Origin: Meandrina meandrites | Taxonomy: Eukaryota; Cnidaria; Anthozoa; Scleractinia; Meandrinidae | Length of the DNA: 64,000 nt | Direction: 5' to 3' | Assembly: GCA_963693305.1 (NCBI GenBank) | Contig: OY855915.1 | Location: 14,107,840 to 14,171,839, forward strand | In this document: positions 21,641-32,723 of the stretch, piece by piece | How positions within the stretch are numbered: the stretch's first letter is position 1 | Layout: the number at the start of each line of letters is the position of its first letter | Translations under genes and position numbers: made by a program | Notes under the pieces: generated by a model | Told to the model about the DNA's origin: nothing | What the model saw: only the letters and a program-made list of their open reading frames with translations | The model's database searches: none

Positions 21641-23033
21641 AGGCAAACGAAGTTAAACGTAGGCAAACGAAGGTAAACGTAGGTAAGCTAAGGTAAACGT
21701 AGCCAAACGAAGGTAAACGTAGACAAACGAAGTTAAACATAGGCAAACGAAGTTAAACGTAGGTAAACGAAGGTCGGCGTAGGGAAACGAAGTTAAACGT
21801 AGGGAAACGAAAGTTAACGTGGCCAAACGAAGGTAAACGTAGCCAAACGAAGGTAAACGTAGGCAAACGAAGGTTAACGTGGCCAAACGAAGGTAAACGT
21901 AGGCAAACGAAGTTAAACATAGGCAAACGAAGTTAAACGTAGGTAAACGAAGGTCGGCGTAGGCAAACGAAGTTAAACGTAGCCAAACGAAGGTAAACGT
22001 AGACAAACGAAGTTAAACATAGGCAAACGAAGTTAAACGTAGGCAAACGAAGGTTAACGTGGCCAAACGAAGGTAAACGTAGGCAAACGAAGGTAAACGT
22101 AGGCAAACGAAGGTTAACGTGGCCAAACGAAGGTAAACGTAGGCAAACGAAGGTAAACGTAGGCGGACGAAGTTAAACGTAGGGAAACGAAGGTACACGT
22201 AGCCAAACGAAGGTAAAGGTAGGCAAACGACGTTAAACGTAGGGAAACGAAGGAAAACGTAAGCAAACGAAGTTAAACGTAGGCAAACGAAGTTAAACCG
22301 AGGCAAACGAAGTGAAACGTAGGGAAACGAAGTTAAACGTAGGCAAACAACGGTAAACGAAGGCAAACCAAGGTAGACGTAGGGAAAGGAAGGTAAGCGC
22401 AAGCAAACGAAGATAAACGTAGGCAAACGAAAGTAAACGTAGGCAAACGAACGTAAACGTAGCGAAACGACGTTACACGTAGGCAAACGAAGGTAAAGTT
22501 AGGCAAACTAAGGTAAACGCAGGCAAACGAAGTTAAACATAGGGAAACGAAGGTAAACGTACACAAACGAAGGTGAACGTAGGCAAACGAAGTTAAAAGT
22601 AGGCAAACGAAGGTAAACGTAGGCAAACGAAGGTAAACGTGGGCAAACGAAGTGAAACGTAGGGAAACGAAGTTAAACGTAGGTAAACGAATGTAAACGT
22701 AGGCAAAGGAAGGTAAACGTAAAAAAATGAAGGAAAACGTAGATAAACGAAGTCAAACGTAGGCAAACGAAGGTAAGCGTAGGCAAAGGAAGTTCAACGG
22801 AGACAAACGAAGTTAAACGTAGGCAAACGAAGTGAAACGTAGGGAAATGAAGTGAAACATTGGTAAATGAAGGTAAACGTCGGCAAACGAAGGTAAACGT
22901 AGGTAAATGAAAGTAAACATAGGCAAAGGAAGGTAAACGTTGGCTAATGAAGGCAAACGTAGGCAGATGAAAGTAAACGTAGACAAACGAAGTTAAACGT
23001 AGGCAAACGAAGGTAAACGAAGGTAAACGTAGA
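21640..23033 (+). repeat. 10/20-bp satellite array 1
   Basis: About 70 copies of a 20-bp unit AGGCAAACGAAGTTAAACGT, itself two 10-bp halves of the form AGGnAAACGw. Units differ by scattered substitutions but the 20-bp register is kept over nearly 1.4 kb. An AAA tract recurs every 10 bp. The 'LRLTSFAYV' frames on the minus strand are translations of the repeat. Confidence 0.95.
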
Positions 23034-23038
23034 AAATA

Positions 23039-23650
23039 GCTGAAAATTGTGAATCGGATTGCATGGTTTTGACTCTTTGCAATATGCTTTCCTGGTTTCC
23101 TTGCGAGATTCCAACTTGCAGTGTTGTATTGAGATCTTTGAGCCCTGCGATAAACGCTTATGGGTGTAACCTGTTTTCGGCTAAGCATCACCATTGCATT
23201 ATCCAGTATCCTAATTATATTGTTGAATGTGCACCCTTTCTCGAAAACTTTTTGGCCCAATATTATTATGTCAAAACCAAAAGTGCTAAAACCCCACTTT
23301 TCTCTTGTGCCATTTTAAAACGCGCAACTAAGAAAAATGAAAAACTGCGTTCTGAAAAGGTCGCACTGAAAAGATAAACTACTGCAAATTTTGTGACTTC
23401 TCAAAGCAACAGCTGTAAAGGGTTAAAACACACTCTGAGACCAGCAGTTTCAAGATTCTGAAAACACTCACCCGAAAATTGAATTATTCTTTAAAAACAT
23501 GCCCTCGCTCAAAGAATAAGCAAATGCCTTTTTATTTTAAGCCCCCCTCCCCCTTTCAAAGTGGTTGCTTAAAGGTTTGAATAGAATCCTGAAATTGGGA
23601 CAACATTGATCACGGGGAGAAGGGGCGACAGAAGATGACTAAATATGAAA
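23039..23650 (+). repeat. 0.6-kb repeat, copy 1 of 3
   Basis: Shares with 24,845 and 26,395 a start of GCTGAAAA-TGTG-ATCGGATTG, the phrase AAACGCTTATGGGTGTAACC, and further blocks. It continues past copy 2 into CTTAAAGGTTTGAATA and ends near GGGGCGACAGAAGATGAC, shared with copy 3. It follows the satellite array almost immediately. It has no coding frame. Confidence 0.85.
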
Positions 23651-24486
23651 ATGTCTTGAATGAAATTCTTTATCGCAAGATCGATGTCTAAAGCCTCTTT
23701 GAAATTGGTTGTAGAAATGAACTGTCTAACTGAACAGACGTCATGCTACAGCATCAAAGTACACTTCGAATGCACAGTAAATAGGCTAATTTCAGATTGC
23801 TTCAATAATTAATTTCAATCTCAAAATTGATCTTAAAATCACATTCTTGACATTTCAATTATTGGATAAATAAGCACAAGTACACGGCCCAACCTTTGAA
23901 ATCGGAAATAGATCAATCAACATGTGTACAAGTGCTAAACTATAACAATAGACTGGTGATTAACTGAGTGCGCACTCGATCTCACTCAACATCCGGCGGA
24001 AGTCAGTTATAGCCAAGGGATTTCGAGGTGGCTAAATGGTATCGCTGCAGCGCGGCTGATATAAATTAAAGGAGAAGTTCACTCCAGAATGGCCATTTAT
24101 TTTCTTTACGCCAATAAAACGTTCATACAAAAATATGTTATTCACCAAAATTGCAGCATCCAACGAGCGCTAAATCCCTACGAAATCTTTCTCTAAAGTA
24201 GCCCAAAATTCGACAACTGAACGCCGCCATCTTGGAGCTAGTAATGTATGCGTGACGTCAAAGAGTTCAGCCTGAAGTTTAGCGGGAAAATTTAAGTACT
24301 CGAAACTCCTTGTTTCTTTGTAGTGGCTTTTGTTTGTCAAAATGCCTGTTTGTGCAGCTCCATGTTTCTCAGACAGGCATTTTTTACTACACACCTTTTT
24401 AAAAAGAAGATATCTTATAAGAATTTCGAGGCTGAAATTTGCGAAATTTTAAGAATATTTTCAGAATAAACCAGAGATAGTTTGTG
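23651..24486. other. Non-coding
   Basis: AT-rich. Around 24,150-24,400 a short minus-strand frame (74 codons) is present, but without recognisable domains or splice context I do not call it. Confidence 0.4.
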
Positions 24487-25379
24487 CAATAATACAATTT
24501 TGTGTGTTGAAAGTCTGTAAATACAATACAATTATATGTTTATTCCTTTCCCTAAACGGCAAAACTAGCCAGTGAAACGATTAAAACCTACACTAGTCAA
24601 ATGTTCGATACTAATGACAGTTCGATAAACGGTACATGTAATACAGCTGTATGGTTTTCTTTGAAATGCAAAGAAACAAGTTAGTTTTGAAGTATTCTGC
24701 AAAGGAACACTGACGAAAAGAGAAAAACTCTGGTCGAATAGGTATTGAAAAAGACGTAGTCACTATAGCCTCTTGACGATTTTTAACATTTCGTGAAACG
24801 CTGCGCAAAGTGTGCAAGGACACAGGTTCTGTGCTTGTATATATGGCTGAAAAATGTGTATCGGATTGCATGGTATGGACTCTCCGAATTGTGCTTTCCT
24901 GGTTTCTTTGCCACCGATTCTAACTTCCAGTGCTGTATTGAGATCTTTGATCCCACCGATAAACGCTTATGGGTGTAACCTGTTTTCGGCTAAGCATCAC
25001 CACAAGAAGATCAGAAGATATAACGCCCTGTTCATTGCATTATCCAGCGATTTTTTTCACTTATATTGTTGAACACCCACCCGTTCTCGAGCAATTTTAG
25101 CTCCATTTACGTAAAAACCAAAAGTGCAAAAAAAATCAATTTTCTATTGTGCCATTTTGAAACGCGCAAACTAAGAAAAGTGACAGACTGCCTTTTGAAA
25201 AGGTCGCACTGAAAAGATAAAGTACTGCAAATTTCGTTCTTGTCAAACAACAGCTGTAAAGAGTTAACACTCTGCGAGACAACAAGTTTCAACATTCTGG
25301 AAACACTCACCCGAAAATTGAATTATTCTTTGAAAACATGCCTTCGCTCGAAGAATAAGCAAATGTCTTTTTATTCTAA
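24487..25379 (+). repeat. Tandem duplication unit 1 (contains repeat copy 2)
   Basis: Begins ATACAATTTTGTGTGTTGAA. The same text restarts at 25,382, right after the end of this unit. The unit holds, in order, a 170-bp 5' block, an ATGCAAAGAAACAAGTTAG block at 24,664 and the 0.5-kb repeat from 24,845. Confidence 0.85.
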
Positions 25380-25380
25380 A

Positions 25381-27003
25381 TGATACAATTTTGTGTGTTG
25401 AAAGTCTGTAAATACAATACAATTATATGTTTATTCCTTTCCCTAAACGGCAAAACTAGCCAGTGAAACGATTAAAACCTACACTAGCCAAATGTTCGAT
25501 ACTAATTACAGTTCGATGAACGGTACATGTAATACAGCTGTATGGTTTTCAGATGGTATACAGATCTAGGCACTGAACAAGCTATAAGCTATAATCTAAG
25601 AATATTCACAAAAATATTTTCAGCCTAAAATCGGCAGGAAAATAAGACTATTGAGCCTGGTTCGGAAAAACAACATTCTTTTAAAAGAAAAGAGTGTACT
25701 TATAAAAGAAAAGAGAATGCTGCCTACAGCCTCTTTCATCACGCACCGTCGTTATTCAAAATAATTTCCTCTAGTTTTCGGCTTACTCTACACGATTGAT
25801 GTCTGGTGTTAATTTTTTCCATAGCTAGCCAAAGCTAACAATAGTCTTCAGCATGTTATTCAGCATTAACATAGATAACTTATAAGCTGACAACGGCAAA
25901 TAGAGAAAAACTACCACGGTTTATGGCGGATTACAACACTCTCTGTCAAAGCTGACTACGGCAAATAGAGAGAAACTTCCACGGTTTACATGTACATGAC
26001 GGTTTACATCGGCTTACAACACTTTCTGTAAAAGATTATCATAATCTATTTTGTTTAAAGATGTAAACCGTGTTTTAAACCGTGTAGATTGTCGGATCTC
26101 AGGTTTCCAACACGCCAGGAGTTTGGTAGTAGAGAATGTTAACATCTAAGTTGCTTTCTGATAAAATCTATAGATTTGGCTCCAATAATGCATCGGTATT
26201 TAACTCTTAAATGCAAAGAAACAAGTTAGTTTTGAAGTATTCTGCAAAGGAACACTAACGAAAAGAGAAAAACTCTGGTCGAATAGGTAGTGAAAAAGAC
26301 GTAGTCACTATAGCCTCTTTACGATTTTTAACATTTCGTGAAACGCTGCGCAAAGTGTGCAAGGACACAGGTGCTGTGCTTGTATATATGGCTGAAAAAT
26401 GTGTATCGGATTGCAAGGTATGGACTCTCCGAATTGTGCTTTCCTGGTTTCTATGCCACCGATTCTAACTTCCAGTGCTGTATTGAGATCTTTGATCCCA
26501 CCGATAAACGCTTATGGGTGTAACCTGTTTTCGGCTAAGCAGCACCACAAGGAGATCAGAAGATATAACGCTCTGTTCATTGAATTATCAAGGATCTTAC
26601 TTATATAATTTTGAACGCCCGCCCTTTCTCGAACAATTTTAGGCCCAATATTATTATGTCAAAACCAATAGTGCAAAAGACTCACTTTTCTATTGTGCCG
26701 TTTTAAAACGGGCAAACTAACAAAAATGAAATACTGCCCTTCGAAAAGGTCGCATTGAAAAGATTAATCACTTCAAGTTTCGTTCTTGTCATAAAGTCAA
26801 AGCAACCGCTCTAAAGGGTTAAAACACACTCTTTGTTTAAAAACATTCCTTCGCTCGAAGAATAAGCAAATGCCTTTTTGTTCTAAACCCCCTCCCCATT
26901 TCAAAGTTGTGGCTTAAAGGTTTGAATATAGTCCTAAAATTCGGACAACATTGATCAGCGGCCAGGAAGGGGCGACAGAAGATGACAATTCAAATGTGAA
27001 AAT
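25381..27003 (+). repeat. Tandem duplication unit 2 with about 655 bp extra (contains repeat copy 3)
   Basis: Repeats unit 1, but between TATGGTTTTC (25,551) and ATGCAAAGAAACAAG (26,210) carries about 655 bp absent from unit 1. That extra piece holds its own short duplication (GGCAAATAGAGA...CCACGGTTTA, near 25,893 and 25,961). Copy 3 of the 0.5-0.6 kb repeat runs from 26,395. Confidence 0.8.
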
Positions 27004-27454
27004 ATACATACTTACTAAACCTGCTCGTTGACGCTTGTGGCCGAAATCACCAGTCACTTTCAAAACTTACTACTTTCACCACGTTATCTGCAGGGAAGTC
27101 AAAATCAAATGAAAATTGGTCAAAATCTGTGATCGATCGATCGATAAGTGTACTAGTGCTAAAATATAACTTTTAGCGTTTTGGAAGACAAACCAGTTCA
27201 AATGTTCTAGCGCAGTCTCTTTTACACGCTGGGATGATCAAATCGGATAAATTTGGGCTGAAAAAGTCTTTGCTAAAATAGTTCTGGCTCCTAGGAAAAC
27301 GAACCGCCATTCTCTTTTTCTTTTGAAAATTATCGTCGAATTTTATCAAAAGTTGGAATCTAATAGTCGTTTTCAGAAATTTTAGGCAAGAAACCAGCGC
27401 TCCCAAACGATGCACGTGTTTGAACGTGCTTAACTGTGGCAAGTTTATGTTTTA

Positions 27455-27622
27455 CTTTACCTTCGGTATTCGGTATTCGTCGGTATCCATTCACACAACT
27501 GGATGGAGAGAGGCACTGTGATAGAAAAGTGTCTTGCTTAACAAAAAAGGCAGTGACCCACCCAGGGCTCGAACCCGGACCGCTCGATCCGGAGTCCAGC
27601 GCACTAACCATTTTAGGCAACC
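27455..27622 (-). repeat. tRNA-derived SINE
   Basis: On the minus strand the head has ATGGTTAGTGCGCTGGACTC and box B GGTCCGGGTTCGAGCCC. The body includes AAGCAAGACACTTTTCTATC and AGTGCCTCTCTCCATCCAG. I recognise this layout as a SINE type frequent in coral sequence. The acceptor stem does not pair, so it is not a tRNA gene. Confidence 0.75.
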
Positions 27623-28241
27623 AAGAAAAATCGCTCTGAAATTCTTCATTAAAACTCATTTGATTCTGCAGGATTTTGGAGGACAATAAACCCAGGCGAT
27701 CCCTGCCATCCTAGGACAGTCTATTTATGTCCCTACAACATCAAATCGCCTGAAATCTTGCTCACAAAGTTTTGGCGCACGTAAGTTGAATCAAGACAAG
27801 CCGCCATTATAACTACACGAATCAAACCCAGAAGACAAATCTCACTCCTCGTGAATGCGACCATATTTAATAAAAAAGATTAATCATTTACAGTTTTTTT
27901 ACTCGATGTACGTCTTTTGCTATTGATGTCCGTAAAAACTCGAAAAACTCGCGAAATAAGTGGATGAGGTACTTAAAACACTGAAAATATAAAATCACTA
28001 GAATTGAAATCAAATTTATGTTTAGTTAACCACAGACTTGCTTGAAGAGAAACGTTTTCAATATTATTATAAAAAGGTTTAAAGAATCGCAGTTTCATTT
28101 GTCATCTGGTAGAAATTTTTTAAAGAGGTGCAGTTACTTCAAATTATCCTCCACCATAGATTTTAAGATTGAATGTTGTTTCTTGCTGGAAGATCGAAGT
28201 ACTCGGGAAGAACGGTAATTAGAGAAGCGATTCGCAATATG

Positions 28242-28242
28242 A

Positions 28243-28289
<47 letters not shown>

Positions 28290-28292
28290 ATA
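28242..28292 (+). repeat. (AAAT)n microsatellite
   Basis: About 13 uninterrupted ATAA tetranucleotides. Confidence 0.95.
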
Positions 28293-28798
28293 GGTACTTA
28301 GTGTTATTCATAAGTTCTTAATATCGAGAGCTGACTTTAACGCAATAAACACAATTCACAGAATAGGTTGTTATGGAGGAAACAAAAATAAATCAAACTT
28401 AAAAAAAATACAATCTTTCACTGCTTACATGTAGATACCGACTAGATTTTGCACCATACACGTACAAGCTGCAGTGCAAGCGAGCTATCGCCAAATTCGC
28501 GCATGTCTCGGGATTACAAAGGGGTGTTTTCGCAATAAGGGGAATATTGGGGGACGGGGGCACGTGCAATGGGGAATTGGGGTGACTTACAAATTTGTTT
28601 GGAGGGTCAAATTGGGATTGAACGATAAGGGGAAATTTAAGGAGTATCGGTGGTTCTCATCAGCCTGAAAAAAATCGGGACTCCACAAATTTCAGAATCC
28701 TTTATCCCCTAAACAAAGCATTTAATCGATGCCAAAAATTTCTTTGAGGTTTATGCTCTTTATGTCTAGAGTAAATAAAAAGATTAGATTTTAGATTT

Positions 28799-28905
28799 TA
28801 GAGACAGTGTTTCATTGGGATATCCAAGCACCGAGAAGGGAGTGAAAACACGACCCACAGCGAAATTCGAGGTGTTTGGAGAGCCGATGAAGCACTGTCT
28901 CGAGT
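28799..28905. mobile_element. MITE-like inverted repeat, about 107 bp
   Basis: GAGACAGTGTTTCATTGGGA and the following ATATCCAAGCACC are answered on the other side by GGTGTTTGGA...GATGAAGCACTGTCTC, an imperfect complement. It is non-coding. Confidence 0.55.
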
Positions 28906-29070
28906 GTTTGATATATCTTCTCAATTAAAACAAAAATCTAATAAGTAAACGGAGAAATAAAATCCTTCACGGTTATGATTTTCTATGTTTTAACTTGATG
29001 AATTATTAATGAGTTTGAGAAGACTTCGGATGAAAACCACCAAGGGAGGGCAGGCTTAGGAATTAGGATT

Positions 29071-32000
29071 TTAGGATCGAAGAATGACGCCAAAAGTTGT
29101 TTCACACCAAAACTCTTCTCCGTTCCTCTGAGACTGATCCAAAGATCTAAACGACCCGATCTCCTTCATTAGCTCAACTTCGTCAGATTCGTAAAAAATT
29201 CCAGAAGTTGTTCTATGGCTGTTTAAGCCAGTCAAAGGGACAGCGGGTTTGTTTTGTTTTGCCATCCTCTCCAAACGTCCGTCCGTCTAATTTCTCTGGA
29301 AGCTCTCATGCGCGGTTTTCGCACGATACTTTCGTCCTTGAGGATAGCTGGCAGTGTTTGTTTTCTTTTGGAGAGCTGTTGTCTTGTTGTGTCGGTAGAT
29401 GGAGGCTTAACTGTATCAGGAGAAGCAGAACATCCCTTAGACGTTATTCTTGAAGATCCTGCCGTCATTGGTCGCATGGTGTCTCCACTGTCGTAATTCT
29501 TAGTTTCAATACTAGAGGAACTAGCCTTAGCATCCGGGATTTCAACATTTGGGACACCTCTATCAGCAAGTGTCTGTGCAGTAGGCTGCTGAGTATCTAT
29601 ACCACGTGATTCACACGTGTCCACTTTCTTTCTCGACTTTGTCTTCCGTTCTCTATTCACAGTGCTAAGCTTCACTGTTGCTTTGCTGTCACTGTCAAGT
29701 GTTGGAATTTCTAAAATGTCGTTGATAGCTTCTTCCAAGTTACCTTCCTCTGTATGCTTGGACTGCTTGGGCTGCCTTGTAGAATTACTTTTTCTTAAAC
29801 TTACTCCAACATCAGAAAGATTTTCCACTGAAGTACTAGAGTCAGCCGTTGGAATGTCCAAAATCTCGTCGATAATTTGGTCCAAGTTACTCTCCTCTGT
29901 TTCCTTGGGCTGTCTTGTGGGACGCTTCATCCTCAAACGAGTACTAACACCAGGACTCGACATGATTGATCCGATTGAAGACACTTTTTCAGTATCTTGT
30001 AGATTATCGTCGCACTTTTTTCCTATCACGACGTTCTTTGCAGGCCTTTGTTTCCGAAAAGAACCCTTTGGCGACCGCGGCACAGCCCAGGAGCTTGAAT
30101 CGATTTGCATACTCGAATCAACGTCTTCGAGGGTTAACATATCTTTTGATTTCTTTGTGAAATCTTTTTTGGTGCGCTGAGCTGCGCAAGCACTCGAGAG
30201 GATTTGTCCGTTTGATACACACTATATAGAGCCATCTTCCGTTACGTGCCTTAGTTTTGGACTAAAATCCTGCTTTGGGTGTGGCACTACACGAGAACTA
30301 GAAGCTGCTGATAAAGAACCTTGGGTCTTGCTTATATTCGTAGCTAACGTTGGTTTTGGATGACGAGTCTTTCGTCGTGGTAATGAGCTACCAATAGGTG
30401 GAACTGATTCAGCAGGATGTAAGTCTACTTTTAAGATATTCATCGATATCCTTTGACAATGCTCTCTCTTCCGTGTCCTCTTTCGTCCTCGTCGAATGTG
30501 TTCTCTGATGTTTTGCTGTGCTCGATTTCGACGCGAAATCTCTCTGCAGTCGCAACTCTTGGCTAGTTGAAGTTTTTGACGCCTTTGAATCAGTTTCTTC
30601 AGCCACTTTTTCTACCATTGGTATATACTTCGATTTCCGCGTAGGGGTTGTCTTGCTGAGATGTAGAGCCGCCCCAGGACTCGAGGATAACGGTTCATTT
30701 GAGGCACCCTGGACATTTTCATCATTTAAAGTCCTTTCGTTAGTAGTTAACAATTCGCCATCTGCTTGCTTTGGTGTCGGAAGAGATTGTTTTTTGAGGC
30801 GCCGTGCTGCTCCAGATCTCAACAGAGCTGGTCCATTCGAGGAGACATCGACAAGATCGTCATTTAGAATATATTCGATATCCTCTACTAATTTATCATC
30901 TGCGTGATTTGAAGAAGCTACTGATGCAGGATCAAAGGTCCTGTCCAAATCCATTGCTGAGGTAAGCTTTGGATTGCTGGTCTTTGGTCTTGGTATTTCG
31001 TCAGGACTGGAAGAATATGCATCATCATTTGAATCAGCAGTAAAGACGTCATCATTTAAAATATACTGGATATCCTTCGCCAATTGATCATCTGCCCGCT
31101 TACAGTGTTTCCGCGTGAATCCCTTCTTTTCAGGAGGAGCAAGTGCGCTAAGACCCGATGAGAATTTTCCGTTTGAAACATCTTCAACAGTATCGTCTTT
31201 AAGAATGCACTGGATGTCCATTTCCAACTTTTCGTCCGTCTTGTTCGTTTCCTGAAACAAAACTATTTTCTTTGACGGAACTTTGCCAGATGCGATTTGA
31301 CTGTTGGATTCAGCTGCAGGGATGTCATGTTTGAAGACAAAGTCCACATCATTTGTTAGTTTCTTGTCGTTTACGCGCATGTTCCCTCTTTTGGAATTGA
31401 GACTTTGCACATTGTTCGTGGGTGAAACTGCACCAGAGGAGATTTGTCTATCTGATTCAGCTGTAGTGATATCGTCATTCAAAATGAAGTTGATATCCTT
31501 TTCCAGTTTCTTGACATCTACGTTCTTTTGTTCTTTAGTGGAAGTTTCTTGGCGCGCTTGGCCTTTTTCGTGGGTGGCACTTGAGCAAAGGAGATTTGTT
31601 CATTTGGTTCATTGATACCGACATCGTCATTTAAAATATAATCGATATCCTCTGCTAGTTTCTGATCGTCCATAACGTCTTTTTTACTTGTAGGATATTT
31701 CTTGGGACACTGTGGTTTGATCAAGGACGAAACTGTAGCAGAGGAGCTTTGTTGATTTGAGTCAGTTGAAAGACATCTTGTTTAAAGGTGCAGTCGACAT
31801 CCTCTGCGAGTTGTTTGTCATTCATGCCCTTTTGTTCTTTTTTCATGAAATCTTTCTTTGTATTCCGTGTCTTCTTTGTAGGTGAATCCGTACCAGAGCG
31901 GATTTTTCCATTTGATTCAGCTGAAGTATCATCGTTTAAAATGTAGTCAATATCCTCTGCTAGTTCTTCGTCATCCATGTTCGTTTGTGCTTTTGTGGAA

Positions 32001-32120
32001 TATTTCTTGGGACGCTGCGCCTTTTTCGTGGGTGAGACTTTAACCTCGGAGACTTGTTCATTAGATTCAGTTGTACCGATATCATCACTCAAAATATAAT
32101 CGATGTCTTCCGCTAGTTCC
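29071..32120 (-). pseudogene. Tandem-repeat acidic protein gene (DIDYILNDD repeats), broken
   Basis: I do not recognise a named family. Reading from 32,120 down, about eleven repeats of roughly 137-155 bp (about 46-52 residues; one interval longer) each carry a core like LAEDIDYILNDD, then AESNxQISSG, then SPTKKxxRPKK: an acidic helix-like core, a Ser/Asn linker and a basic tail. After about 30,420 the repeats give way to a Ser/Thr/Lys-rich low-complexity stretch with two related cores (IIDEILDIPTADS, AINDILEIPTLDS) and a C-terminus ending TFGVILRS at 29,071. The frame changes near 31,770, 31,515, 30,425 and 29,250, and an in-frame TAG lies at 30,222-30,224. As the sequence stands it is a pseudogene unless some breaks are introns or sequencing errors. 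The 5' end is missing because an integrase fragment of opposite orientation begins at 32,120 in mid-repeat. Alternating acidic and basic modules could suit a nuclear or chromatin-bound scaffold; that is inference only. Confidence 0.65.
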
Positions 32121-32715
32121 CTGCTGCTGCAGGTTGACCCTGGGCGCGAATTCATGGGCGCTGTTACAAAAGGAATGGAAAATCACAAAACGTACATTCG
32201 TCGCGGGCGAGTTGACATTCACCGTGACCAGGCCATTGTTGAACGTTTCAACCGCACCCTGGCTGAGCGCTTGTTCGGGCATCAGTACGCCGTTGAAATG
32301 CGCCTGCCCGAGGGCCAGCGGTTCACGGCGTGGGTAAAAAGGCTTCCTGAAGTCGTGGCCGCTCTGAACAACGAGGTAACAAGCCTTACCGGCCAGAAAC
32401 CCGCCGTTGCCATCAAAGAAAAAATGTTTCTGCAAAGCCATCGACACCTTATTCGAGGCCTGTTGGGCAAAGGGAAAAAAAGCTCCCCTCTCTCGTGCAT
32501 GTTAGGTATTTGTACCAACCTGGCGAGCTTGAGGGTGGCGTCAAAAGAGCCACGATCCAATCTGGTCTTTGAAAGTGTACAACATTGAACGATCTTTTAC
32601 CAAACCAAATCAGCCCGTTCTCTACTATTTGCACGACGGGCCCAAGCGCGGCTTCGTGCGTGAAGAACTGCTGGTTGTGCCTCCAAACACACAATTACCC
32701 CCCGAGCAACTATAA
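32121..32715 (+). pseudogene. Polinton-type integrase, C-terminal fragment
   Basis: This is a retroviral-like DDE integrase of the Maverick/Polinton kind. It starts at QVDPGREFMG, which holds the second catalytic aspartate of the core, and continues to QAIVERFNRTLAERLF, which holds the catalytic glutamate. The downstream part has the usual basic linker, YLYQPGELEGG and a chromo/SH3-like tail (VYNIERSF, VLYYLHDGPKRGFV) to a TAA at 32,713. The N-terminal zinc-binding region and the first catalytic aspartate are absent. Frameshifts lie near 32,424 (in an A run) and 32,553, so three frames carry the protein. The stop is 8 bp from the stop of the polymerase on the other strand (tail to tail). It is inactive. 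Confidence 0.8.
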
Positions 32716-32723
32716 CATTTCTT

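Larger units (their letters stand above)
27623..29070. other. Non-coding, with (AAAT)n and a MITE-like element
   Basis: No supported gene. It contains the microsatellite at 28,242-28,292, a G-rich stretch at 28,500-28,620 and the inverted repeat at 28,799-28,905. Confidence 0.45.

Noticed and set aside
21552..23260. Minus-strand ORFs with LRLTSFAYV-type repeats
   Set aside because: They are direct translations of the 10/20-bp satellite, with no start context, domain or conserved frame.
27549..27622. Functional tRNA gene on the minus strand
   Set aside because: A and B boxes are good, but the acceptor stem does not pair and a SINE body follows.
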